A stretch of 64,000 bases of DNA from contig NZ_LR738855.1 of NCBI RefSeq assembly GCF_902702935.1, positions 2,356,001-2,420,000 on the forward strand. Reading direction: 5' to 3'. The stretch comes from Corynebacterium rouxii. Lineage in GTDB: Bacteria > Actinomycetota > Actinomycetes > Mycobacteriales > Mycobacteriaceae. Shown piece by piece: positions 1 through 8,313 of this stretch (its first letter is position 1; every line of letters starts with the position of its first letter). A model generated the notes under the pieces. It ran no database searches. It worked only from the letters and a program-made list of their open reading frames with translations, and was not told where the DNA came from. The position numbers and the translations under genes are program-made.

Positions 1-329
1 ATCTCCGAACGGAAATACGGCATATTGCCAATATACTTTCCTAACTGTTCGATCCGTTCACTGAGAAAGAAATCTAACTCCGAAACTTGATCACTTCTAA
101 AGTTTTTAATAATGAATTCCCAAAGATTTACCTTAATTTCATCAGAAATGAAAAAATAATTATCCATGATTCCGACTTTATAAAAAGGTACATCCGAAAA
201 TAACCTGTCTTTTTCGTTTTCGAATTTTTTCGGATCTAGGAAATACCTTCTTTTTTCTTTTAAAGCCGTTTGTTTTCCAGATTCGGAGATCCAAACTTCT
301 CTAAACCTATTTCTAAAAACTTGAGTCAT
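1..329 (-). CDS. Unknown protein, partial, in RiPP cluster
   Basis: The reading frame starts at ATG 329 and stays open to the window edge, giving 109 residues of N-terminus. It begins MTQVFRNRFREVWIS and is rich in charged and aromatic residues, with no membrane segment and no motif I recognise. Its start overlaps the last codons of the upstream decarboxylase gene by about 17 bases, which points to translational coupling in one operon. By position it could be a further tailoring, maturation or immunity protein of the lanthipeptide cluster (class V clusters contain an LxmX-type protein of unknown fold), but that is inference from context only. Confidence 0.6.
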   Translation of the reverse strand, partial: MTQVFRNRFREVWISESGKQTALKEKRRYFLDPKKFENEKDRLFSDVPFYKVGIMDNYFFISDEIKVNLWEFIIKNFRSDQVSELDFFLSERIEQLGKYIGNMPYFRSE

Positions 330-879
330 TTTTCATTTCAGAAGTGTTATCGATAACAAATGATATCAAACGGGTTGCTGTACCAAATCCAAAAGACTCT
401 TCTCCTTTGCTACCGACGCTTAAAGTAGCTACAGGATCCAGCAATTCTAAGTTTCTCCACAGAGACAACTTTTTCATTACATTTATGTAAGCTGGGGAGT
501 CAATAGCACCTGGGGGAATGCAAGGAGCAATTAGAATGGGTTTTTTTGTGCACTGTAAGGCTAAAGTGAATGGAGTAGAGCAATCAAAGCTCGTAAATCT
601 CGTCAAAAATGCTAAAGAAGCTGGGGCTATTATAAAAATATCGCTGCTGTTTTCGATAGCTACATGCAAAGGTTTCACTTCCGGTTCCAGGGGCCACTTG
701 TCAACATGTGACTTTTTACCAGAAAGCGCATTCATCAAAGTCAAAGAGACTATCTTTTCAGCACTTGATGAAATATATGGCGATATATCTAGATCATTAT
801 TGAGTTCTTTAAGTTGATAAATTATGCCCGGAATTGAAGCAGAAGATAACGCCCCTGTAACAAGCCACGAAATATTCAT
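313..879 (-). CDS. EpiD/LanD-like flavoprotein cysteine decarboxylase
   Basis: This 188-residue protein has the fold pattern of the HFCD flavoprotein family (EpiD, MrsD, CypD, TvaF): a beta-strand plus glycine loop at the N-terminus (ISWLVTGALSS), a central strand with DIFIIAPAS at about residues 80-90, and KPILIAPCIPPGA near residue 115, where classical members have a PxMNxxM substrate-recognition motif. In RiPP pathways such enzymes oxidatively decarboxylate the C-terminal cysteine of the precursor to an aminoenethiol, which then forms an aminovinyl(methyl)cysteine ring. The precursor at 2737-2889 ends in Cys, exactly the needed substrate. The length is normal and the frame intact, unlike the neighbouring enzymes. 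The missing PxMNxxM may reflect a divergent subfamily. Confidence 0.8.
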   Translation of the reverse strand: MNISWLVTGALSSASIPGIIYQLKELNNDLDISPYISSSAEKIVSLTLMNALSGKKSHVDKWPLEPEVKPLHVAIENSSDIFIIAPASLAFLTRFTSFDCSTPFTLALQCTKKPILIAPCIPPGAIDSPAYINVMKKLSLWRNLELLDPVATLSVGSKGEESFGFGTATRLISFVIDNTSEMKNDSSF

Positions 880-884
880 TCTGA

Positions 885-1630
885 TTAATTTCCCCTAAAG
901 TCTTGTAGAAAATGGATAACTTTCTCTGCCAGTTCACGAGATTTTTTTTGACCAAAACTCAGATCGTCTCGCTCTTGCCGTAAATCATCAACAGCACAGC
1001 TGATACCCCCACGTATAGATTCCGTAAAAATTGAATTTTTATCATTACTGCCAATCTTTGTATCGGCATTCACCACTAATTTTTTCGCGATGGTATAATG
1101 TTCTTCATTTTGAAAATAAAACACAATATCGTCAGATCTTTTACCGACGTATTCCAACTAATTTTACCTTGAAAGGATAAATTTTTTGAATTAAATAATT
1201 GATTACATAATAGGAAAGATTCAACACGCCTGCGAACACTGTTCTCTGATATGTAAATTCGCTTATCAAAGCTAATTGAAGTAGAACATTCTTTTAGAAA
1301 ATACGTGTATGAAACCTGGAGATCTATCAAAAGATAGTATAGGAATCGGAGTAGTTCCCCAATGGGCTTCACCGCTGAGGTCTTCACTCGATCTAAAATA
1401 TCGGAATATATCGAATCGGCTAGTAGTGATAGGAATTTCTACGATACAGGCATGAAAATTACAGTAGATAAATTCGGCCAGTGGAGCAATCGATTTTTCC
1501 GTCGATAAATCAATCTTAGCAAATTGTTGTGGAGATGCTGTATATTCAGGGATTATCCATTCGCCATTCCTTGTCTCTAGTTGAGAAACTACTAGTTCTA
1601 TGTTTGAGTAAGCTTTTTTTCAATATCCAT
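885..1630 (-). pseudogene. HopA1-like lanthipeptide protein, frameshifted
   Basis: Reading in three frames reconstructs one protein of about 248 residues. The C-terminal 85 residues (885-1157) fit the HopA1 effector family: a DDIVFYF strand, then an acidic stretch, then LSFGQKKSRELAEKV, matching the family's SFGxxRxxLxAEAL ending. Upstream, in another frame, FDKRIYIS corresponds to the conserved R-x-Y strand, and further upstream LAEFIYCNFHAC resembles the N-terminal part. Frame changes fall near 1150, 1270-1320 and a run of seven A at about 1613 (eight would restore the frame from ATG 1630). HopA1-like proteins (LxmY, TvaE-type) partner the kinase in class V lanthipeptide dehydration or cyclisation. 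Either the gene is dead or the sequence has homopolymer errors. Confidence 0.72.
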
Positions 1631-1652
1631 TTTTCATATTTGTAATTATTTA

Positions 1653-2724
1653 TTAAAAACAATCAATTCCGTTTAGTGCTACATGCATTCCTATTGATGC
1701 GCCGGCAAGCTCTTTATGATTTAATTGATTGGAATTTATGCTAGAGGTATATAACCTATATAGACCCATAATTCCAAGGCGTAATCGGATAATTTCTTTT
1801 CTCTATCTGAATATTTTTCTCCTCGTTCGCTACAAAATCCTTTTAAAAATGTTTTAAGGAATATAGTGGCTTGTTGAACGAGCAAATCATAAACTTTATT
1901 CACGTCGCGATGGTCTTTAATTTCCGTAAGTTTTGAATAGGCGTTCGATGTGATATAAGTATAGAATATGTCTGCACCTAATGCGCAAACATCATTAAGT
2001 TCCGAGGCAAATCCACATTCTTCCCAGTCACATAAATAAATATGTTTTTTAGAGCTGTCCTTTAAAATTGCCCCAGTTTTAAATCGCCGTGAGAAAAAAT
2101 ATATTTTATTCAGATTATTTAATTTGTTAATTATTTCTAATAATGTATCTTTGTCTTTTCGATTACTTTTAAGAATGTAAACACTCCTCGTGATTTTGAG
2201 GAAATCGCCGTGGTATTTTTTAATATGTTCTCCAGCAGAACGACAGAATCGTTCGCTTTTCGATTTTGAAAGTTCACTGGCAGCTGAACTTTAGATAGTT
2301 TATATACAAAAGATCCCAGTAATTTTAAAATGCTTTCTTCGTTAAAATCGGTATTCACACTTAGCGTTTCTACATCTTTAATATAATCTGAAATTACGAA
2401 GAAATCTTGATTGTAAAAAGATGAGGAAATAACTTCAGAGGCCGTGCGACCTTGAAAAGGCCGTACTGCTGGAAGAACTAGCGATGAAGCCAGTTTTTCC
2501 CCTTGTGCACGTCGAGCTGCGTCATGATAACTTGGGTTATTAAATATCGCTTTTACAAAGATATCGGTTTCTTTTTCGACTAAAAAAAAGTCACTACGCC
2601 CAACCCGATTTATTGACTGGATTTTACAATCCTTTCCGAAGTGTTCATGAAGTTCATGGTCACTAAGGTTTTCCCATGATGTCAGTTGCATTATTATCAG
2701 TCCCAATTCGGATAAGGATTGCAC
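1653..2724 (-). pseudogene. APH-like kinase of lanthipeptide pathway, frameshifted
   Basis: The open N-terminal part (GTG 2724, or ATG 2691, to 2137) has GRSDFFLVEKETDIFVKAIF, an ATP-binding strand pair of the aminoglycoside phosphotransferase/choline kinase fold. After a shift near 2205 another frame continues through the catalytic region: the DNA at 2050-2075 still spells SHGD in one frame and KTGAILKD in the next, then LCDWEECGFASELNDVCALGAD, the metal-binding DxE segment. An extra T in a poly-T run and a lost base in the TTTAAAA run, about 15 bases apart, would explain the broken HGD. One more shift near 1745 leads to a C-terminus ending at 1653. Such kinases (LxmK, TvaC) phosphorylate Ser/Thr of the precursor before elimination. 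The gene lies 12 bases downstream of the precursor. Confidence 0.75.
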
Positions 2725-2736
2725 TCAATTTCTCTT

Positions 2737-2889
2737 TTAGCACCCTAAGGAAGCAGTTGCGGTTACAGTGTAAGAAATAGTTTCAGCACAAACAATACTT
2801 GAAACAGTTGGTGTTGTTTTTCCTTGATCGCTCGCTCCTGATTCATTTAAAATCTCGCGAGACGTTGTGTAGCGATTGATATCAATCAT
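2737..2889 (-). CDS. Class V lanthipeptide (lanthidin-like) precursor peptide
   Basis: This 50-residue gene starts at ATG 2889 behind an excellent ribosome binding site (TAGGAGGG, 5 bases before ATG). The first ~24 residues (MIDINRYTTSREILNESG...) are a charged leader; the remainder is rich in Thr, Ser, Val and Ala with Cys at 34 and 50 only. The C-terminus, TVTATASLGC, closely parallels that of cacaoidin, which as I recall ends ISATASWGC; the Thr45 to Cys50 spacing equals the AviMeCys-forming pair there. There are no charged residues after the leader except Glu36. The downstream genes encode kinase, HopA1-like and Cys-decarboxylase proteins, the class V lanthipeptide set. Predicted product: a peptide with dehydrated residues, one (methyl)lanthionine using Cys34 and a C-terminal AviMeCys. 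Alternative: a linaridin, disfavoured by the kinase/HopA1 pair. Confidence 0.88.
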   Translation of the reverse strand: MIDINRYTTSREILNESGASDQGKTTPTVSSIVCAETISYTVTATASLGC

Positions 2890-2946
2890 TTCGACCCTCC
2901 TAAGTGGATATTTAGTTAATGAAGTTGTGTTTCAACTTCTGCTTGG

Positions 2947-2975
2947 ATTGTATGCCCGTTACAGCCTTTTGTTAA
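2947..2975 (-). promoter_or_regulatory. Sigma-70-type promoter of the lanthipeptide precursor
   Basis: Read on the minus strand, TTAACA (2975-2970) and TACAAT (2952-2947) are separated by exactly 17 bases and lie about 58 bases upstream of the precursor ATG. Both hexamers are one or two bases from consensus. It would drive the precursor-kinase-HopA1-decarboxylase operon. Confidence 0.55.
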
Positions 2976-3434
2976 TACCTTTTCTAGAAATACCCCCGTT
3001 CTCGCCAAGTTTTAACGGCATATACGCAGAAGCAGAAACCGCGTCATATTTCCAGATGGGAGAAACAACTAGTATTCGTCTCGATTGTCGTAGGGTTATT
3101 TGCTCCTGAATTTATATTTCGGCCCATACGTAGGATTCCGTTTCTTTCTTCGGGAGTCTCCTGTCGCTTCTCTTCAGCATTCACACCTCAATGCTATTCG
3201 TCGCCGCCCGTTACTTTGCGAACATCCCAGATACGGGGTATTCACTGGTTCCGGCATGCCTGATCTGCCCTGTAGCTTCCACCATCCGAGAAGGTTGCTG
3301 CGGCTATAACAGCCGGTAGAGAGATTGTCAGTTTCTAAAATTAGGCCCCTTTGCAACGTGAGTGCCTACAACAAATGTCATGGCACCAGCGACTGGAACA
3401 ACGACATATTTATCTCGTTTTCTAACAGCTCACC
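2976..3434. other. Region without supported gene upstream of lanthipeptide cluster
   Basis: No open frame here has a recognisable protein or a convincing ribosome binding site; short frames on either strand look incidental. The right part (3100-3430) is less AT-rich than its surroundings and directly precedes the IS110-type transposase relic, so it may be what remains of the element's left end. In IS110 elements this non-coding end carries the bridge RNA, but no such structure can be demonstrated by eye. Confidence 0.4.
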
Positions 3435-3990
3435 ATGTCACCGGCACACTCCATCGATATATTCAAATGTGAACACCACGCTTGCGCCCTAGTACGTGAC
3501 CACAACAGGGTTTTCGACAAGCCGTGGACACAACTCAAATCCGAACTAGCAAGCCCTTTCCACCAACTTCGGGAGTATGACGTAATGCTCATTGTTGTCG
3601 ATCACCCCAACATAATCGGAGTTCTCCACCATTGCTGTAGCCCGTCATTGAGGATGTAAAGTCGGATATCTTGCAGGCCTCACCATATGCAAAACAGTCG
3701 ACTTTGTATCCGAAACGTAAAAATAGACAAATGCGATGCTTTCATTATCGCCGATAATCCCCGTACTATGCCACACACGTCACGGAAGGTAGACCGAAAT
3801 AACGAGATACTTTCCGTGTTAAAAATGATATCCGTCCCTCGATGACAGCATCACTCGCGACTGCACCCGAACCGTCAACCGGCTGCACAGAATCTTCACC
3901 AGATTTACCCAAGCCTCGAACGATTCCTTGCAGTTAGAGTACACTAATTGTACTCGTTGATTCGATGCAATTGGTCACAGAGGCTTAAAC
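3435..3990 (+). pseudogene. IS110-family transposase remnant
   Basis: The first frame (3435-3659) gives DIFKCEHHACALVRDHNRVFDKPW followed by VMLIVVDHPNIIGVL, matching the start of IS110 DEDD transposases (usually GIDVxKxEHHA..., VFDKP, VLLVVDxPxxIG). After frame changes the similarity continues with GYLAGLT (3661-3690), CDAFIIADNPRTMPHTSRKVDR (3730-3800) and RDCTRTVNRLHRIFTRF (3855-3910), which correspond to the KTDxxDAxIIAxxARTxPHTLR and RLVNRLHALL segments. Several stops and shifts and an unidentifiable C-terminal half show that the element is dead. The first acidic residue expected in G-I-D is present as SIDIFK. Confidence 0.75.
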
Positions 3991-5313
3991 GAACCGGATA
4001 CCAACGAGTACTGAATTGGATGATCAATTAATCCTTTCGTTCCTAGGGGATCAAATTATAAATATGACCACGTCAGTAACATTATCGACAAAAATACGAT
4101 CGTCCCTGCATACTTAACATGTATTTACAAAATGGTACCGCGAACTAATTTAGAACACAGCAAGCTGTTTGGCGATCTCGAAAACGCCACGGCCAAGGAC
4201 CTTCCCTCTTAGGTATGTCCAACTCCGCCTGTATCTTTTCTTTATGGATCATCCTTCGTCAAAGTTGCCAAGTGGAATACTAGCTAATTCTCACTCGGAG
4301 TAAAATGGTTGATTAATATCCAAGATGCTTCAAAAACAGACACCGAGAATGATTATCCCTCATTCCATACAAATATAACGTGAATGTTATAGATCTCTGC
4401 ATGTAGCAAACCGGAATAGGAGATTTTTCCCATTCTCAAGGTAATGTTTAGATTCGAAGATGACGTCACCCGCGACTACATTCTAATAATCAAAACGCCA
4501 TGTAACACATGGCTCAAGATGCATATAAGTCCTGAACTAATTTTACTAGGGTGCGATCAATCCCACATATTTATTTAAATTATTTATTAATTAAAGAATG
4601 CACAATAGTCTAAATAATTCAGTTGTCAACTAGTTTTGACATTAATGAGAAAACACCTCGCCAAGGCACAAGAAACCTAACTTTGCGGTGAGCCACGATA
4701 TTTAGGCATCCAATATGCGAACCGCAGGAATCGGGCAGTGGAGTACGAAGTTTCACAAATAGTTATCAATACTCAAGCTTTGAAGGGAAACGACGCATCA
4801 TATAGATAAATAGTATACCCAAGGCCGAGGTGATTATCATGGGTGAAGGTTCATAATAACCCTTCCAACGAGGTGGAGGCAAGCGAACATACGGAAATGC
4901 CGGAGTACATCGGTAACATATTTAATTCTAATTCGTAGTAATGCTATCTATAAAAACGGGATTCTCCCCGTAAAATTCCGGTCTACTCCTTTAGGCGCCT
5001 ATAGCCTATGAACTTAATATTCGCCAAGTCTTTAGGCAAACTAGAATTTTATATCCTAGATTCTAAGGTCATCTCTCAACAGCACAAAAACAATAACACC
5101 AAGCATGTATGCTACAGTAGCCGGCGTGAAGCGGTCTTCACTAGCTACTTACTGGCGACGATTCATCAATAGCACAGTTCCCAACATACATACCGGCCAG
5201 TATCAAACTTACTAATACTGTAATTATGGGATATGAATCCCTCGAACGTATCTGAGAAATTACCCTAGGTAATGTCCTGTGCCCAGTAGCGCCATAGTGC
5301 CAGAAGCTCAGAT
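3991..5313. other. AT-rich stretch with no recognisable gene
   Basis: About 1.3 kb contains no open frame of useful length with a recognisable product on either strand. The left part may be the decayed C-terminal half of the IS110-type transposase (a short stretch near 4135-4210 reads VPRTNLEHSKLFGDLENATAKD), the rest looks like eroded intergenic or former coding DNA. No tRNA, CRISPR or clear direct repeat was seen. Confidence 0.5.
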
Positions 5314-5541
5314 TTGGTCTCCAGCCAAACGGTTGAAAATGCATTCATATTCGATCGTTGTCCTAGACTTGATAGCCAGCGCTACCGCGGAGAGCTTGCA
5401 ATAAATAATGAGAAAATACATACTTATTCTTTTGATTTTGACACAGAAACTTTAACCAATACCGCCAAATTGGCGAAGAAGTTAATTTCGACAATAGACG
5501 CTTTATCTGATCGATTTTTTATGACTAGTATCCATCATTAA
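5314..5541 (+). CDS. Unknown small protein or gene fragment
   Basis: A 75-residue frame with a coherent soluble C-terminal part (RYRGELAINNEKIHTYSFDFDTETLTNTAKLAKKLISTIDALSD). The alternation of strand-like and helix-like segments looks like genuine protein, but no family is recognised and there is no good ribosome binding site before the first ATG. It could be the 3' end of a larger gene whose front decayed in the AT-rich region. Function unknown. Confidence 0.3.
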   Translation: MVSSQTVENAFIFDRCPRLDSQRYRGELAINNEKIHTYSFDFDTETLTNTAKLAKKLISTIDALSDRFFMTSIHH

Positions 5542-5634
5542 TAATTATCACAAGTGTAATCTGTTAAAAACTCTCAAGTGCTAAAAATTTATGCATTATT
5601 AAATTAATAAAAATTCAACAACTACATTAAGGCA

Positions 5635-6150
5635 TTAAAGTGAAAATGTAAAAATTGCAGAGCTTATAGGAATTCCCATTCCTGATAAATAGAAATAAAG
5701 CAATTCAGGGGATACCACACCAATAAAGCCTGTATCAACAAAAGTAACGCGTTCAACCTTCCTAGGTCGACTTCTGCGAGTTCCAGACCAAACCGTGGAA
5801 ACAGTGATTAAAATAGCAGAGAGAAAAAGAGGCACGGAATCCATGAATGGAAAAATAACCATTCCCAAAAAACTCCATACCGTTAAAACAAAGTATTTGA
5901 AACAATAGTTTACTTTTACGAAACCAAAGCTAGCCATTCTGCCGATAATTCCTGAGGCTATCGACCACAGTAGAAAAAAATAAAATGACCGAATATTGAG
6001 GAGAGGAAAACTTCAATGATAGAGTTAAAAAATAAATTTCTGCAGTAAAAATTAGAATATAAGGCTGCCTAGCAATTCTCCTTAAGAAAAGCAAGCTAAG
6101 ACTACTTGTGGGCCTAAATCGGAACCATATTAAATGGGCAGAAGTTACCC
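5635..6150 (-). pseudogene. Membrane protein (ABC-2 permease-like) fragments
   Basis: Two frames join into a membrane protein. 6130-5945 reads LLFLRRIARQPYILIFTAEIYFLTLSLKF then ILFFSTVVDSLRNYRQNG; from 5937 another frame continues FGFVKVNYCFKYFVLTVWSFLGMVIFPFMDSVPLFLSAILITVSTVW and ends VSPELLYFYLSGMGIPISSAIFTFSL at 5635. Three to four hydrophobic helices with a basic loop (SGTRRSRPRKVER) fit an ABC export permease, in keeping with the ATPase gene upstream. The frame break near 5940 and the missing start make it a pseudogene as read, or a sequence error. Confidence 0.5.
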
Positions 6151-6229
6151 CTTGGCAACCATATCCGAATCGAGAATCTGAAAGGAAGCCTCAGATAGTA
6201 ATCTTTTCTTCCGTTATATAAAGTTTAGA

Positions 6230-6292
6230 TTTTAACTTTATTTTCAATAAATCCCATAGAAATTCGTGATATTATTGAAAATAAAGTTAAAA
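6230..6292. repeat. 19-bp perfect inverted repeat between transporter genes
   Basis: 6230-6248 and 6274-6292 are perfect reverse complements (arm includes TTAACTTTATTTTCAAT) with a 25-base spacer. It sits between two broken membrane gene fragments downstream of the ABC ATPase gene. It is AT-rich, so a stable terminator is doubtful; an operator, an RNA hairpin or a miniature element scar are alternatives. Confidence 0.6.
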
Positions 6293-6299
6293 AATTAAA

Positions 6300-6494
6300 T
6301 TATTGTTTATGGCTCCTAACAATAAACCTACAACGAGAAAAAAATCCTAACTGAGTCAACAGTTCTTTTTTAGAGAATCTGAACGTACCAGATGATCGGA
6401 TTCGAAAATTCCATTCTCGATAAGAAATAGATTTGATTGGAAAAAACTGTTCCGCTAATATTGCCATCAAAAAGATAGAAATAAAATTTTCCAT
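6300..6494 (-). pseudogene. Truncated membrane component next to ABC ATPase
   Basis: ATG 6494 has a good Shine-Dalgarno (GGAGAAG, 2-3 bases before ATG is tight). It encodes 64 residues: an N-terminal hydrophobic helix (FISIFLMAILAEQFF) then a basic tail (SGTFRFSKKELLTQLGFFSRCRF). ABC-2 export permeases often have such a cytosolic piece after helix 1, so this is probably the first part of the permease whose remainder lies at 5635-6150, separated by stops and the inverted repeat at 6230-6292. An independent small membrane protein cannot be excluded. Confidence 0.4.
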
Positions 6495-6566
6495 ACTTCT
6501 CCAAGTCTACATTGATATGCCGCAGTATTATAAAATTATAGAAAAATATCTCCTCTGCTTTTATGG

Positions 6567-7142
6567 CTATAAATCCAAAATAGTTTCACAACTTCCCAAC
6601 AGCATCGAGGAATGACTTGCCATAATAACGATTGCACCTTTTGAAGCTTTCCTCCTAATCTGCGTAATTAGAACTTTAATCCACTCTTTATCTAAATGCC
6701 GTTCCGGTTCATCCAAAAGCAAAAGTTGGTGAGACCTGCCAAAATTCATAGCCAAATGGAATCTTTGTTGTTGTCCGCTAGACATTCTGCTTGGTGATTC
6801 TTGCAGTAATCCCTCAAGATCCCAGCTTTCAACCGCAAAATCATAATCAAATGATCCATATCGCTGAAGAAGTTTCAAGTGCTCTCCGACAGAAAGATCC
6901 GGATAAAAGTCTGCTTCTGAAACTCGCACGATTTTTTTTGCGCTTTCGATATTATGCACACTGACACCATCGAAGGTAATCACGCCGGATAATGGACTAA
7001 TTTCTCCAGCAATGGTAGAAAGAGTAGTTGACTTTCCCGAGCCGTTTCTTCCCTGTATCCCAACAATTTCGCCTTTAGAAAAACTTTTTTTTATTGTGGT
7101 TAACGAATTATTATATCCAATAGTTGCATCAATTTTTAGCAT
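6567..7142 (-). CDS. ABC transporter ATP-binding protein
   Basis: The 191-residue protein has all the hallmark motifs of an ABC ATPase: Walker A GRNGSGKST at about residues 32-40, signature MSSGQQQRF near residue 120, Walker B LLLLDEP near 140, and the H-loop ASHSS near 175. It is a little shorter than the usual 200-230 residues, with a minimal nucleotide-binding domain, as in small drug or peptide exporters. The broken permease-like frames lie directly downstream on the same strand. It may once have exported, or protected against, the lanthipeptide encoded 4 kb away, but IS110 remains lie between and the link is speculative. Confidence 0.85.
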   Translation of the reverse strand: MLKIDATIGYNNSLTTIKKSFSKGEIVGIQGRNGSGKSTTLSTIAGEISPLSGVITFDGVSVHNIESAKKIVRVSEADFYPDLSVGEHLKLLQRYGSFDYDFAVESWDLEGLLQESPSRMSSGQQQRFHLAMNFGRSHQLLLLDEPERHLDKEWIKVLITQIRRKASKGAIVIMASHSSMLLGSCETILDL

Positions 7143-7197
7143 TTAATCCCTACCGCTTCGTTGTTTAATAAAATTTCAATATTCTTCAATATTTTTG

Positions 7198-8127
7198 TCA
7201 TTTCGCAGCTGCCTCGGCGGCTACTTCTTTGCAGTGCTCCCGACCACAGTTACGAGTTGCTGGGTTTTCGTAGCAATCTGGGCACATGAGAACGAGCTCG
7301 CGGCACTCATCCTCATTGATGCAGTGCTCGAACTTGTTGGTTGGGGCTCCGCACTGTACGCAGTGTCCCAGTTGAATAAAGCCTGGGTCTTGCACGCCAT
7401 TACCAAATTCCATGTGCATGCGACGATCGAATACGTACAGCGAGCCCTCCCACAAGCCGTCGTTTCCGTACTTTTCGCCGTAGCGAACAATGCCACCATC
7501 GATTTGGTAAATCTCTTTGAAGCCGCGGTTCTTCATTAGGGAGGAAAGGATCTCGCAGCGGATACCGCCAGTGCAGTAGGAAACAACTGGCTTGTCTTTC
7601 ATCCAGTCATATTTGCCAGACTCAAGCTCACGGATGAAGTCATGTGTAGTGCGCACGTCAGGCACCACAGCGTTTTTGAACTTACCAATCTGAGCTTCCA
7701 TAGCGTTGCGACCATCAAAGAAGACAACGTCGTCGCCACGCTCTTCGACGAGCTTGTTCACTTCCTCAGGCTTCAAGTGAACGCCACCGCCGATCACGCC
7801 CTTCTCATCCACCTTCAACTCGCCCGGCGCGCCAAAAGCCACGATTTCGTCGCGCACCTTCACGCTCAGCTTCGGGAAGTCCTCCGCGCCACCATCGGAC
7901 CACTTGAATTCGGTGCCGCGGAAACCTGGGTACTCGCGCATCTTGCGCACATACCGCTTGCAGGCATCCATGTCGCCGCCGACGGTTCCATTAATACCGT
8001 GCTCCGAAATGAGGATACGACCTTTGAGGCCTAGCAGTTCGCACATATCGCGCTGCCACAGCATCATCGCTTTCGGATCGGCAATGGGGGTGAACTTGTA
8101 ATATAGAAGGATTTTGCTCTGAGCCAC
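7198..8127 (-). CDS. trhO: tRNA uridine(34) hydroxylase, rhodanese-like (TrhO)
   Basis: A 309-residue protein of the UPF0176/YceA family. The N-terminal ~95 residues form the acylphosphatase-like domain (KILLYYKF..., [18 protein letters not shown]), the middle is a rhodanese domain with the catalytic cysteine in [12 protein letters not shown] at about residue 185, and the C-terminus carries a cysteine cluster (HCVQCGAP...[17 protein letters not shown]) that could bind zinc. TrhO proteins hydroxylate uridine 34 in the wobble position of tRNAs, without oxygen, using prephenate-derived chemistry. It marks the return to normal-GC core DNA after the AT-rich left region; start ATG 8127. Confidence 0.88.
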   Translation of the reverse strand: MAQSKILLYYKFTPIADPKAMMLWQRDMCELLGLKGRILISEHGINGTVGGDMDACKRYVRKMREYPGFRGTEFKWSDGGAEDFPKLSVKVRDEIVAFGAPGELKVDEKGVIGGGVHLKPEEVNKLVEERGDDVVFFDGRNAMEAQIGKFKNAVVPDVRTTHDFIRELESGKYDWMKDKPVVSYCTGGIRCEILSSLMKNRGFKEIYQIDGGIVRYGEKYGNDGLWEGSLYVFDRRMHMEFGNGVQDPGFIQLGHCVQCGAPTNKFEHCINEDECRELVLMCPDCYENPATRNCGREHCKEVAAEAAAK

Positions 8128-8254
8128 GACTAGTATGCTACCCCGCTACATCTGCTAGTTGAAACCCACGTGACCTGCAATCACAGGGGTTTAACAGCTT
8201 TTTACGTGGCTTTAGCGAACAAAAGGGTTTAAAGTTTGGTAAGTCTGATACTTT

Positions 8255-8305
8255 TAGCGACCACCCCGCACTCCACACCATGTGCGGAGGGTCGCCTTTT
8301 TGAGA
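8255..8305 (+). terminator. Hairpin upstream of dedA
   Basis: GCGACC (about 8258) pairs with GGTCGC (about 8291-8296), with the intervening CGCAC/TGTGCG segments extending the stem, followed by TTTTT. It lies just before the dedA start and looks like an intrinsic terminator or 5'-leader attenuator; it argues that translation starts at GTG 8314, after the hairpin. Confidence 0.5.
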
Positions 8306-8313
8306 GGTTCCTC

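Noticed and set aside
1..2889. Linaridin rather than class V lanthipeptide cluster
   Set aside because: A Cys decarboxylase and Thr-rich core also occur in linaridins, but the APH-like kinase and HopA1-like protein are not linaridin proteins and no LinL/LinH-type genes are seen. Thioamitides were set aside because no YcaO/TfuA gene is visible, though the cluster continues beyond the window.
2876..3109. Plus-strand 77-codon hydrophobic frame over the lanthipeptide promoter
   Set aside because: It lies antisense to the precursor start and promoter, has no RBS, and ends in a non-hydrophobic tail.
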